This document shows positions 1 through 7,771 of a stretch of DNA of 10,488 nucleotides, in pieces. The notes under the pieces were generated by a model. That model was not told where the DNA came from and searched no databases. It was given only the letters and a program-made list of their open reading frames with translations. The stretch comes from Candidatus Babelota bacterium. Its GTDB lineage: Bacteria > JAGOBX01. The translations under genes and the position numbers were made by a program. The DNA lies in assembly GCA_017999075.1 (NCBI GenBank), contig JAGOBX010000082.1:1-10488 (forward strand), read 5' to 3'. Each line of letters opens with the position of its first letter. Position 1 is the stretch's first letter.

Positions 1-1232
1 ATATTTTTTATTTTAACAGCAAAAATGAATTAAATAAAAATAGCGGTAATTTACTTAATATTCCATTTAATGAAAAATTATATTCTGTTTTTTCATATAA
101 TGAAGAAGTAAATGATAATGTAAAATCACTTAATAAAAATGAATATGCAGGACTGATAGATAATAATGTATTAAAATTTGATTTGCCGGGTTTAATTTTT
201 CAATTGAATAATATAAATCATCAGTATAAAATCGAATCACCTGTCTTATATAATTTTTTAGATTTTGTTTGTAAAAAAATAATTAAACTGAATTCTGATG
301 ATTCTGAAAAATTTTTAAAAGAGCCGATAGCCATGTTCACTCACGACGTTGATCAGGTAAATATTAATTCAGTTCAGCATACATTAAAGTTTTTTGAGTC
401 TGCAATCAAAAATAAAGATTTAAAATCTTTTATTTACGGTATTTCGCAGTTGAAAAAAAGAGTAACTTCGTCAAAAGATATAAATGAAATTAATTATGAA
501 AATTATCTGGAGACTGAAAACAGATTCAATTGCAGATCCGCGTTTTATTTTACCTGTCTCGGTTCTGAAAGGGATAACATAGATCCGTTATATACGTTGA
601 AAACAAAACTTATTTACAACAATATTACTGTTAAAGAATTATGGGACCGCATTTTAAAAAACGGCAATGAAATAGGTCTTCATACAAGCGTTTATTCAAT
701 AAAACGCGATAAAGAATTAAATAATGAAATTAAAAGAATAAAAAATGAAGTTCCTGAATTAAAAGGAACCCGCGCACATACATTGCGCGTCTCAGAAAAT
801 TTTTATAAGATTCTTGAACAAGAAAAAATCGAATATGACACGTCTTACTCATATAATGAAATGATAGGTTACAGGTCAGGTCATTTTTTGCCGTTTTATC
901 CTTTTATTGACGGCCGGAAACTTGATGTGCTGATAATTCCATTTTCATTTATGGACAGCATACTGGCTCATCAGAACGGTTATCCGAAAAATCAAACTGA
1001 AAAAAATATGCATTTCGAAAATATAAAAGTTCATATGGATAATTTGATAAAACATAATGGGATAATGGTGTTTAACTGGCATTTCAGAACAGTAAATAAC
1101 AGCAGAATGCCGTATATGTTTGAAATATACAAGGATATTTTAAAATATCTTTATGATAAAAAAATCAAATTTGTAAGACCGTGCGATTTTGCATATTCAT
1201 ATAAAAAATATTTATTAAATTTTTACAAATAA
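1..1232 (+). CDS. Polysaccharide deacetylase family protein, 5'-truncated by the window
   Basis: The reading frame is open from the first full codon at base 3 to TAA at 1230-1232, giving 409 visible residues. No in-frame ATG occurs before codon 333, so the true start lies upstream. A TTG at 183 is internal, because the residues before it (VLKFD) run directly into LPGLIFQLN, which resembles the pre-catalytic part of this family. The NodB-like metal-binding motif is THDVD at 339-353. Further family landmarks are EIGLHTS (His codon 681-683), GTRAHTLR (768-791), the YRSGHFLPFYPF stretch and a late NWHFR, supplying the likely metal and catalytic histidines. No signal peptide can be judged without the N-terminus. 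The family removes N- or O-acetyl groups from glycans. Here it sits 4 bases ahead of a methyltransferase in a glycan cluster, so an acetylated sugar or glycan intermediate is the likely substrate, which is inference. The fold call is solid; the substrate is unknown. Confidence 0.85.
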   Translation, partial: IFYFNSKNELNKNSGNLLNIPFNEKLYSVFSYNEEVNDNVKSLNKNEYAGLIDNNVLKFDLPGLIFQLNNINHQYKIESPVLYNFLDFVCKKIIKLNSDDSEKFLKEPIAMFTHDVDQVNINSVQHTLKFFESAIKNKDLKSFIYGISQLKKRVTSSKDINEINYENYLETENRFNCRSAFYFTCLGSERDNIDPLYTLKTKLIYNNITVKELWDRILKNGNEIGLHTSVYSIKRDKELNNEIKRIKNEVPELKGTRAHTLRVSENFYKILEQEKIEYDTSYSYNEMIGYRSGHFLPFYPFIDGRKLDVLIIPFSFMDSILAHQNGYPKNQTEKNMHFENIKVHMDNLIKHNGIMVFNWHFRTVNNSRMPYMFEIYKDILKYLYDKKIKFVRPCDFAYSYKKYLLNFYK

Positions 1233-1236
1233 AAAA

Positions 1237-1953
1237 ATGTCAAACTGGAATCAATATTGGAATAACCGTTCAAAAACTGAAACAAGTGATGTTTCAGCTT
1301 CAGGATACACTCAATCAGGGAATACTGTAACTCCTGAAATAATTTGTTCTATGCAGGAAGATATTTCGAAAAAACTCGAGATTTCTGCGGCTGATAAGAT
1401 GCTTGAAGTCGGATGCGGAGCAGGTATGCATGTAAAGGTTTTTAAACCTAAAGTAAAACAAATTATAGGAATAGATTTGGCATTTGGAATGACTAACCGC
1501 GCAAAGTCTGAATGCGGGATAAACACTGTAAATTCGGGTTCGGTAACTCTTCCTTTTAAGAATTCAATATTTGATAAACTTTTATGCTACAGCGTTTTTC
1601 ATTATTTTTGTGATTATGATTATGCGCTGAATGTTGTTAAAGAATTTCTGCGTGTTGTAAAACCTGGAGGAATAATATTAATTGGAGATATTCCTGATAA
1701 AAATAAAAGAAATCAGTATTTGAATTATATGAATAAAGGAAATAAAATAAATAATTTTAAAGATAAAATAAAATATATTATTAATGGACTTAATATAAAA
1801 AAATATAATCTTGAATTGTTTTATAAAAAAGAATTTTTTAAAGATATTAATATTAATGGCGCGGAAATTTCAATAGTTGAACAAAATTATAAACCGTGCC
1901 GTATATTGACTGAGATGAAAATAAGATTTGATGTTGTTATAAAGAAAAAATAA
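1237..1953 (+). CDS. Class I SAM-dependent methyltransferase
   Basis: A 238-residue Rossmann-fold methyltransferase. Motif I is LEVGCGAG at residues 56-63. The acidic end of strand 2 is IGID at 77-80, which should bind the SAM ribose. A strand-4 region around YSVFHYF (118-124) and the post-strand-4 VVKPGG at 140-145 complete the Methyltransf_11/25-like pattern. The N-terminus begins with WNQYWNNRS, a common lead-in for small-molecule and sugar methyltransferases. There is no membrane segment, so it should be cytosolic. The ATG lies 4 bases after the deacetylase stop in an A-rich context with no Shine-Dalgarno, and its own stop is 1 base before the aminotransferase start, which indicates translational coupling. 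Its position between a deacetylase and an aminotransferase makes N- or O-methylation of an amino sugar plausible, but the acceptor cannot be read from the sequence. The C-terminal third, after residue 150, is rich in Lys, Asn and Ile and carries no motif I recognise. Confidence 0.85.
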   Translation: MSNWNQYWNNRSKTETSDVSASGYTQSGNTVTPEIICSMQEDISKKLEISAADKMLEVGCGAGMHVKVFKPKVKQIIGIDLAFGMTNRAKSECGINTVNSGSVTLPFKNSIFDKLLCYSVFHYFCDYDYALNVVKEFLRVVKPGGIILIGDIPDKNKRNQYLNYMNKGNKINNFKDKIKYIINGLNIKKYNLELFYKKEFFKDININGAEISIVEQNYKPCRILTEMKIRFDVVIKKK

Positions 1954-1954
1954 T

Positions 1955-3256
1955 ATGATACCTCGAATAAGGCCGATTTTAAATACAGATATAATCAGGT
2001 GGTTGACGCTGAAAAATGTTAGCGAGACAGATGAAATTACAGCGGAATTCATATCTGCTTTAAAAAATAATTATAATTTTGAAAAAATATTATTTTTTGA
2101 TTCGGGAAGATCTGCTTTAAGTTTTTGTTTAAAAAATATCAGAGATGATAAACGGAATGAAGTAATAGTTTCAGCTTTCACGTGTTCTGTAGTAGCAGAC
2201 TCGGTTATAAATGCTGGATTGAAACCTGTTTTTGCTGATAGCTGTATAACAGATTTTTCTATTGAACTTGAATCATTGAAAAAATGCGTTAATAAGAATA
2301 CACTCGCTGTTGTTTATCCTCATCATTTTGGAATTGGGTCAGAAAAGATTCTGGAAATAACCGGATATTTGAATGAAAAAAATATTTTTTTAATCGAAGA
2401 TATAGCGCAAAGCATATTTTGTTATGCAGGAGAAAAAAAAGCCGGGAGTATAGGAGATTTTGCCATAATGTCTTTTGGGCTGGATAAACCTATTTCGTGC
2501 GGTCAGGGCGGGGCATTACTGATAAACAATGAAAAAACAAAGATGAATTATTTTCAGGATTATAAGTATGAATCTGAAATTAAAGAAATTCAGGATATAA
2601 TTTCTTTGATAATAACTCATTATTTTTTCTGCAATCCGAATTATAATTGTTTTTTACAGTTGGAAACAGCAGAACGGTTTATAAAAAAAAACAGGATTTA
2701 TTCAGTTGAAAATTTAAATGAAGTATTGTTTGAATTTGAAAAATACATTTATACAGAATCTGTTAAAAAAGAAAAAAAAATTAAAAAGATTTTTAATATA
2801 TTATTTTCTAAAACAAGTAAAGTTTCCGGCAGTATGATAAGCAAAAAAAAATTATATGTGCTGGCAAAAAATTATGAATTGTTTAAAAGTGAACGTATTT
2901 TAAGAAATGAAAATGCGGTAAAATGGGGAGAATTAATTAATTTAAAATTTTCAGATAAAATAATGCCTTTAAAAATATCAGGGAATCAGTCAAATCACAG
3001 TATTTTAAAATATCCTGCTTTGGTTTCTGATAAAAGTTGCAGAGAAGAAATTTCAAAATATTTTATTGAAAAATGCGGAATAGAAACAGGATCGTTTAAT
3101 TGGCCTTATATATTGCCTCACCGGAAACTTTACAGAAAATACAGAAATAATAGTTATGAATATAAAAACGCGCTGAACATATCTGAATGTATAATTAATT
3201 TTCCAGTTCACAGCGGGTTGAATTTTGATAAATTGATAAAAAAAATTAATTTTTGA
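1955..3256 (+). CDS. DegT/DnrJ/EryC1/StrS-family PLP-dependent aminotransferase
   Basis: A 433-residue fold-type I aminotransferase of the sugar aminotransferase family, which usually moves an amino group from glutamate to a keto sugar nucleotide. Family marks in order are FFDSGRSAL (47-55, the PLP phosphate-binding turn), YPHHFG (121-126), IEDIAQS (147-153, with Asp149 expected to contact the PLP ring nitrogen), and MSFGLDKPISCGQGG (172-186), where Lys178 is the predicted Schiff-base lysine. The C-terminal INFPVHSGLN matches the usual family ending. It is somewhat longer than the common 370-400 residues. The extra length seems to lie around residues 230-325, a lysine-rich stretch that includes three runs of nine A bases. 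The start is the ATG 1 base after the previous stop. Catalytic residues look intact, so it is probably active. Amination of a nucleotide sugar in the same pathway as the upstream methyltransferase is the likely role, but the sugar is unknown. A PLP dehydratase of the same family is the main alternative. Confidence 0.88.
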   Translation: MIPRIRPILNTDIIRWLTLKNVSETDEITAEFISALKNNYNFEKILFFDSGRSALSFCLKNIRDDKRNEVIVSAFTCSVVADSVINAGLKPVFADSCITDFSIELESLKKCVNKNTLAVVYPHHFGIGSEKILEITGYLNEKNIFLIEDIAQSIFCYAGEKKAGSIGDFAIMSFGLDKPISCGQGGALLINNEKTKMNYFQDYKYESEIKEIQDIISLIITHYFFCNPNYNCFLQLETAERFIKKNRIYSVENLNEVLFEFEKYIYTESVKKEKKIKKIFNILFSKTSKVSGSMISKKKLYVLAKNYELFKSERILRNENAVKWGELINLKFSDKIMPLKISGNQSNHSILKYPALVSDKSCREEISKYFIEKCGIETGSFNWPYILPHRKLYRKYRNNSYEYKNALNISECIINFPVHSGLNFDKLIKKINF

Positions 3257-3260
3257 TTGT

Positions 3261-3264
3261 GGAG
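3261..3264 (+). promoter_or_regulatory. Shine-Dalgarno (GGAG) for the first radical SAM gene
   Basis: TGGAGA at 3260-3265 places GGAG 10 bases before the ATG at 3275. It lies only 4 bases before an in-frame TTG at 3269, which is too close. This selects ATG 3275 as the start. It is one of only two convincing ribosome binding sites in the window. Confidence 0.65.
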
Positions 3265-3274
3265 ATAATTGTTT

Positions 3275-4804
3275 ATGAAAATATTATTGATAAATCCTCC
3301 GTACACAAGATTTAAAGGACTTGTAGACAGGTATTTTCCTATAGGTTTAGGGTATTTGGCTGCGGTTCTTGAAAAAGCAGGACATACGGCATTAATATAT
3401 AATGTTGAAAACAGCGCAATAGGAGAAGGAGAAGTTAATTGGGAATTCATTCATAGGCTTGATGTTTTTGATGAATTTTTAAGACGGCAGGCTGATGAGA
3501 ATAATTTTATTTATGAAGAAATCAGAAATGTTTTAAAAGAATTCAAACCTGATTTGATAGGAATATCAAATAAAACAGTTACATTTAAGATAACGTTACG
3601 TGTTGCAAAAATCTGTAAATCAATTTTTCCAGAGGTTCCTATAGTTATGGGTGGAGTTCATTCAACCGCGTGCCCTGACGAAATAATTTCAAATGAATTT
3701 GTTGATTTTAATGTTATAGGAGAAGGAGAAGAAACTCTTACAGAATTAGCAGCCGTATTGGAAAAGAGGCAATCTGATTTTTCAAAAATCAAAGGATTGT
3801 ATTATAAAGATAAATATAAAAATGTTTTTAAAAATGAGTTAAGACCATTGATACAGGAACTTGATAAATTACCGCTTCCGGCATGGCATTTGCTTTTAAA
3901 CAACCATAATTACAGTAAAACATTATATCAGTCAATGCTTGGCGGAATTTTTACGAGCCGCGGATGTCCATTCAGATGCGCGTTTTGCTACTGGGAGATG
4001 TTTGGAGGAAAAGTCAGATGGCGTTCACCCGAACTTGTTATCGAGGAAATTCAGCTGATGAAGGAAAAATACGGGGTAATAGAATTTTATTTTTGGGACG
4101 ATGTGTTTACAGTGAACAAGCAGCGGCTGATACAGTTTTGTAATCTTCTGATTGAAAAGAAAGTTAATATAGCATGGAGATGCCATTCAAGAGCTGATTT
4201 ATGGGATGCTGATATAATAAAACTTGTTAAAAAAGCTGGATGTTACAGGACATCTCTTGGAATAGAATCAGGTTGTGAAGAAACTTTGAAATATATGAAC
4301 AAAAAATTGAATCTTGATACTGTAAGGAACTGCGCGGAATTGCTTAATAAATACAATCTTCCGTGGAATGCTGCATTTATAATCGGTTTTCCTGAAGAAA
4401 CAGAAGAACAGATGCTTGAAACATTTGAATTTATAAAACAGATAAATCCCGGCGAACTGTTTTTATCCGTTTTCACTCCGTTTCCAGGCACAGAACTTTA
4501 TTATAAAACCAAAGAATTGGGATTGCTGGAAGGGGAAATCGAATGGGAAAAATTTGAAACCAAGGGACCGAAAAACGCTTTTGTTTTAAAAGTATCAAAA
4601 GAAAGGTTTCAGGAACTTCATAGAACAATGATGAAATGGATAGACGAATACAATAAAACCGCCAATACTTTCTGGTACCGCCTTAAGATGAGGCTTCCGT
4701 ATTACAAAAAGCATCCTGTTTTATTTGCAAGGAGAACCTACGAATATTTATATAAAATGTTTTATAATGTTTTACGGCCTAAACTGGTTCATACATCTAA
4801 ATGA
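3275..4804 (+). CDS. B12-binding-domain radical SAM protein (first paralogue)
   Basis: From ATG 3275 the protein has 509 residues and opens with MKILLINPP, the usual start of these proteins. Residues 1 to about 165 form a Rossmann-like B12-binding-type domain with FPIGLGYLAAVLE (21-33), MGGVHST (125-131) and IGEGEE (148-153). There is no DxHxxG motif, so a cobalamin, if bound, would not be held by that histidine. The radical SAM core follows: SRGCPFRCAFC carries the [4Fe-4S] ligands Cys231, Cys235 and Cys238, then FWDDVFT (273-279), GIESG (329-333, SAM contact) and FIIGFPEET (368-376). A basic, aromatic C-terminal tail of about 70 residues follows the core. Relatives in this broad group include BchE and HpnP-type enzymes, which act on porphyrins and hopanoids, and many uncharacterised glycan-cluster members. 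The reaction here is unknown. Its position just before a glycosyltransferase suggests modification of a sugar or lipid-linked intermediate. Family confidence is high and function confidence low. Confidence 0.9.
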   Translation: MKILLINPPYTRFKGLVDRYFPIGLGYLAAVLEKAGHTALIYNVENSAIGEGEVNWEFIHRLDVFDEFLRRQADENNFIYEEIRNVLKEFKPDLIGISNKTVTFKITLRVAKICKSIFPEVPIVMGGVHSTACPDEIISNEFVDFNVIGEGEETLTELAAVLEKRQSDFSKIKGLYYKDKYKNVFKNELRPLIQELDKLPLPAWHLLLNNHNYSKTLYQSMLGGIFTSRGCPFRCAFCYWEMFGGKVRWRSPELVIEEIQLMKEKYGVIEFYFWDDVFTVNKQRLIQFCNLLIEKKVNIAWRCHSRADLWDADIIKLVKKAGCYRTSLGIESGCEETLKYMNKKLNLDTVRNCAELLNKYNLPWNAAFIIGFPEETEEQMLETFEFIKQINPGELFLSVFTPFPGTELYYKTKELGLLEGEIEWEKFETKGPKNAFVLKVSKERFQELHRTMMKWIDEYNKTANTFWYRLKMRLPYYKKHPVLFARRTYEYLYKMFYNVLRPKLVHTSK

Positions 4805-4829
4805 ATTTATATAATAAAAATAATCAATT

Positions 4830-6020
4830 ATGACAAACGATAATTTAACTCAAATTTCAGGGAAAGATATTATTTGTATTTCTTCAATGGATTATGAAGA
4901 ACATATGACAGCTAAACAGCAGGTTATGAAAATACTTGCTAAACGGAATCGCGTGTTTTTCTGTCAGAAAGAAACCGGACTTGAACATTTGATTAAGCAT
5001 CCGCAGTTATTAAAAAAAATTTATTTAAGATACACAAAACCGTATTATGAAAAAGATGGAATGAAAATTATAAATTTACCGATACTGTTTCCGGGCAGGT
5101 ATTATTCCAATCTTATAAATTCTTTAAATCAGAAAAAAGTTGCGGGATATTTATTGAAATTATATAAAAAATTCGGAATAAACAAACCAATTTTATGGAC
5201 TTTTGTGCCGCATTCTGCTCCGTTATTTGAAACGCTTCCTGCATCGTTCAGAATTTATCATTGTGCAGAAAATTATAATATCACAGCTTCAGGAAGAAAA
5301 AAAAATATTATGCAGGAACAGGAAAATAAATTATGTGAAATCAGCGATGCTGTTTTTTGCGTTACTGCAGGAGTTTATGATAAGATTTCGCATATAGTTC
5401 CTGAAAAATCTTTTTTAACATACAATGGAGCTGATATTAAAAATTACAGCAGAGCATTATTCAAAATTGAAGAACCTGCTGATTTGAAAAATATTCCTCA
5501 ACCAAGAATACTCCATATGGGAATGGTTAACGGGAAAGTAGATTTGGATTTAGCTCTGTATATTGCTGAAAAAAGGGAAAATATCAGTATAATATTTGTA
5601 GGAGATATTTTTTACAGCGATATAAATCTACAGAAATTCAATCAGTTACGCGGGATGAAAAATGTATTTTTTTTAGGAATGAAAACAGTAGAACAATTGC
5701 CTGATTATTTATCTAATTGTTCTGCTGGTTTAATACTTGGGAAAAAAAATGAATGGACTAAAATCACCAAACCTTTAAAAAGTTACGAATACCTTGCATC
5801 AGGAAAGCCTGTAGTTGCAATAGGTTTTCCGGAGTTAAAAAGTTTTGAAAAATATTTTTTTATATCTGAAAATTATGATGATTTTATAAGTAATATTGAT
5901 TTTGTAATCGGCGGGCGGAGGAAATCGACTCCTGAAGAACAGAATCAGTTTTCTCAACAGCATTCTTGGGAAAACCGTGTTAAGGAAATGGAAAAAATTA
6001 TTATTAGATTAGAACGATAG
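4830..6020 (+). CDS. Glycosyltransferase, GT-B fold, GT4-like (glycosyl transferase group 1)
   Basis: A 396-residue protein without evident membrane segments, expected to act at the cytoplasmic face of the membrane. The N-terminal half begins with DIICISSMDYEEHMTAKQQ (13-31), resembling the acceptor domain of TuaH-like glycosyltransferases, and contains IYHCAENYN (142-150) and YNGAD (198-202, matching the family's NGxD hinge). The C-terminal half has the donor-binding pattern: RILHMGMV (226-233), FVGDI (256-260), NVFFLGMKTVEQLPDYL (278-294) and KPLKSYEYLASGKPVV (314-329), in which Glu320 is the conserved nucleotide-sugar contact. Length and domain order are normal for GT4. The start ATG follows the radical SAM stop by 25 bases, in the sequence AATTATG with no Shine-Dalgarno. 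It would transfer a sugar from a nucleotide donor to a lipid-linked or glycan acceptor; neither can be named. The family level is well supported. Confidence 0.85.
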   Translation: MTNDNLTQISGKDIICISSMDYEEHMTAKQQVMKILAKRNRVFFCQKETGLEHLIKHPQLLKKIYLRYTKPYYEKDGMKIINLPILFPGRYYSNLINSLNQKKVAGYLLKLYKKFGINKPILWTFVPHSAPLFETLPASFRIYHCAENYNITASGRKKNIMQEQENKLCEISDAVFCVTAGVYDKISHIVPEKSFLTYNGADIKNYSRALFKIEEPADLKNIPQPRILHMGMVNGKVDLDLALYIAEKRENISIIFVGDIFYSDINLQKFNQLRGMKNVFFLGMKTVEQLPDYLSNCSAGLILGKKNEWTKITKPLKSYEYLASGKPVVAIGFPELKSFEKYFFISENYDDFISNIDFVIGGRRKSTPEEQNQFSQQHSWENRVKEMEKIIIRLER

Positions 6021-6024
6021 AGGG
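6019..6024 (+). promoter_or_regulatory. Shine-Dalgarno (AGAGGG) for the GT-C membrane protein gene
   Basis: AGAGGG overlaps the last two bases of the glycosyltransferase TAG stop and ends 5 bases before ATG 6030. The overlap suggests that translation of the two genes is coupled. Confidence 0.5.
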
Positions 6025-6029
6025 AAAAA

Positions 6030-7763
6030 ATGAAAAATAAAATTTATATTTCGGTATTTTTTGTTTTTGCATTTGCCTGGCTTTTATCAGGAATAAACTG
6101 GGGTTTGATGTCTGATAGACGTAAAACTTTGGTAGAAGAAGGAATTGAGGATAAAAAGAAATTGTATTCAGAAATGATATTCGAACGTGAAAATAAATAT
6201 AATAAGGAAGAATATATTTTTTCAAGATGGGGTAAAGAAATAAAAGATAACACAATTGGAAAATCACAGTTATTTCAGATAATAGATTATTCAGCAGGAT
6301 ATAATCTGAAAGGGTTTTATTCATTGATAAGGCCGTTTTATTTAAGATCATATCATCAGGACGAACAGCAGGCAATCCAGCCGATTTCGAATATGAACCC
6401 GAAAAAACTGGATTTCAATCCTAAGTTTTATATTTACGGCGGAGGGTATATTTATCCTACGGCATTTTCTCTTGGGATATTTAATATTCTTGGATTTTTT
6501 AAGGTAAAGACAGATTTGAATTATTATTTTGAAAATCCGGATGAAATGGCAGGAATGTATATTGCCGGAAGGTTTGCTGTAGTTATTTCAATATTTTTAC
6601 AGATTGTTTTGCTGTTTTTGTTATGCCGCAAGTTAACCACGGAAAAATTTGCTCTGTTTTTATGTCTGACATATTTGGTTTCGCCGCTTGTAACGGCAAA
6701 TAAAAATCTTATGAAACCGCATTTATTCGCACAATTTTTCAGTTTAGTGATGTTATATTATGTATATAATATGTCAATTAATAAAAATTTGAAATTTAAA
6801 TTTTCTATAATATCGGGTTTATTTATCGGGTTCGGAGCAGGATGCAATATGCTGAACGCAGTATTATATCTGATACCAGCCGGAATGATAGTTTTAGAAA
6901 ATTATAATTTTGCGGGGAAACTTAAATTTTTAATCATTACCGGTGTGAGCGTAATAGCCGGATATTTTATTGTTAACCCGTATGTTATTTTTGATTTGAA
7001 AAATTATTATTATGAAATGATTTATATAACCCATTATTCAGGTGAAGCTAAACCTGCTTTTAGTAATTTTTTTAAAATGACATTAATGAAATATTTAAAT
7101 TTCTATTTAATTGTTTTGATATTTTGCTATATTATTTTATTAAAAAAAATTAAAATGATTATAAAATCCCCATTTTCGAAAATTATTATAAGTTCAACTT
7201 TTTTTGTTGCAATATTTTTATCATATATGGCGTATAAAAAAGTAGGGACATATTCTTTGTATTATATGCCGACATTGTATCCTTTAGTAATTATTACTCC
7301 TGCATTATTGTATAAAAGTTTTTCTGATATAGAACGTAAACTTGTTTTTTTATTGATTTCAGTCTGGATGATATGTAATTTATTTGTTTCTGTTCAGTAT
7401 CAAATGGATTTTCATGTTGACGGTTCTGAGAAAAGTCATAGAATAACTGCAGGAGAATGGATTAATAAAAATATCAAATCAGGAACTGATGTCGGAATAA
7501 TAGACTGTCAGCCTCAGGATATACCTGCGTTCGGATTTTCTAAATATAAACTTAGTATTTATCCTTCAAAATATAATTCTGATATAGACGTTTCAAATTC
7601 TGAATATATAATATGTTCGGATTATTCTTACAGAATGGTATGGGTAGATGAACTTGTAAAATCCCGTAAATATGAAATAATTAAAGTTTTTAAAAGCGAT
7701 AGATTTTATTACAGATTATGGGAACAGCTTAATATGCCTATTTATATTTTAAAAAAAATATAG
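6030..7763 (+). CDS. GT-C fold polytopic membrane glycosyltransferase, family 39/ArnT-like
   Basis: A 577-residue integral membrane protein. An N-terminal hydrophobic segment (about 5-25) is followed by a hydrophilic stretch and then SYHQDEQQ, whose Asp111-Glu112 pair matches the first-loop acidic motif of GT-C enzymes such as PMT and ArnT. After that come NMNPKKLDFNP (121-131) and a GGGYIYP turn (137-143). Further hydrophobic segments lie near 181-200, 205-222, 232-248, 257-289 (two), 300-320, 355-371, 385-401, 405-427 and 437-456, giving roughly 11 or 12 helices. A soluble domain of about 120 residues ends the protein. Such enzymes use polyprenyl-phosphate sugars on the outer side of the cytoplasmic membrane to glycosylate lipids, glycans or proteins. 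The spacer between helix 1 and the DE motif (about 85 residues) is longer than in ArnT or PMT. Donor and acceptor are unknown. A weak possibility is a non-catalytic membrane protein, but the DE motif argues against it. Confidence 0.78.
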   Translation: MKNKIYISVFFVFAFAWLLSGINWGLMSDRRKTLVEEGIEDKKKLYSEMIFERENKYNKEEYIFSRWGKEIKDNTIGKSQLFQIIDYSAGYNLKGFYSLIRPFYLRSYHQDEQQAIQPISNMNPKKLDFNPKFYIYGGGYIYPTAFSLGIFNILGFFKVKTDLNYYFENPDEMAGMYIAGRFAVVISIFLQIVLLFLLCRKLTTEKFALFLCLTYLVSPLVTANKNLMKPHLFAQFFSLVMLYYVYNMSINKNLKFKFSIISGLFIGFGAGCNMLNAVLYLIPAGMIVLENYNFAGKLKFLIITGVSVIAGYFIVNPYVIFDLKNYYYEMIYITHYSGEAKPAFSNFFKMTLMKYLNFYLIVLIFCYIILLKKIKMIIKSPFSKIIISSTFFVAIFLSYMAYKKVGTYSLYYMPTLYPLVIITPALLYKSFSDIERKLVFLLISVWMICNLFVSVQYQMDFHVDGSEKSHRITAGEWINKNIKSGTDVGIIDCQPQDIPAFGFSKYKLSIYPSKYNSDIDVSNSEYIICSDYSYRMVWVDELVKSRKYEIIKVFKSDRFYYRLWEQLNMPIYILKKI

Positions 7764-7771
7764 CATAAATT

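Noticed and set aside
3269-3274. An in-frame TTG start 6 bases upstream of the first radical SAM ATG.
   Set aside because: The GGAG is only 4 bases away from it, while spacing to ATG 3275 is good and the protein then begins with the family's usual MKILLINPP.
5203-5397. A 64-residue + strand frame inside the glycosyltransferase gene.
   Set aside because: It is out of frame within a gene whose motifs are continuous on both sides, so it is an overlap by chance.
6004-6375. A 123-residue reading frame on the - strand opposite the start of the GT-C gene.
   Set aside because: It lies inside a well-supported + strand gene, has no family motif or ribosome binding site, and its Leu/Ile/Tyr/Phe-rich composition is what the complement of an AT-rich gene gives.
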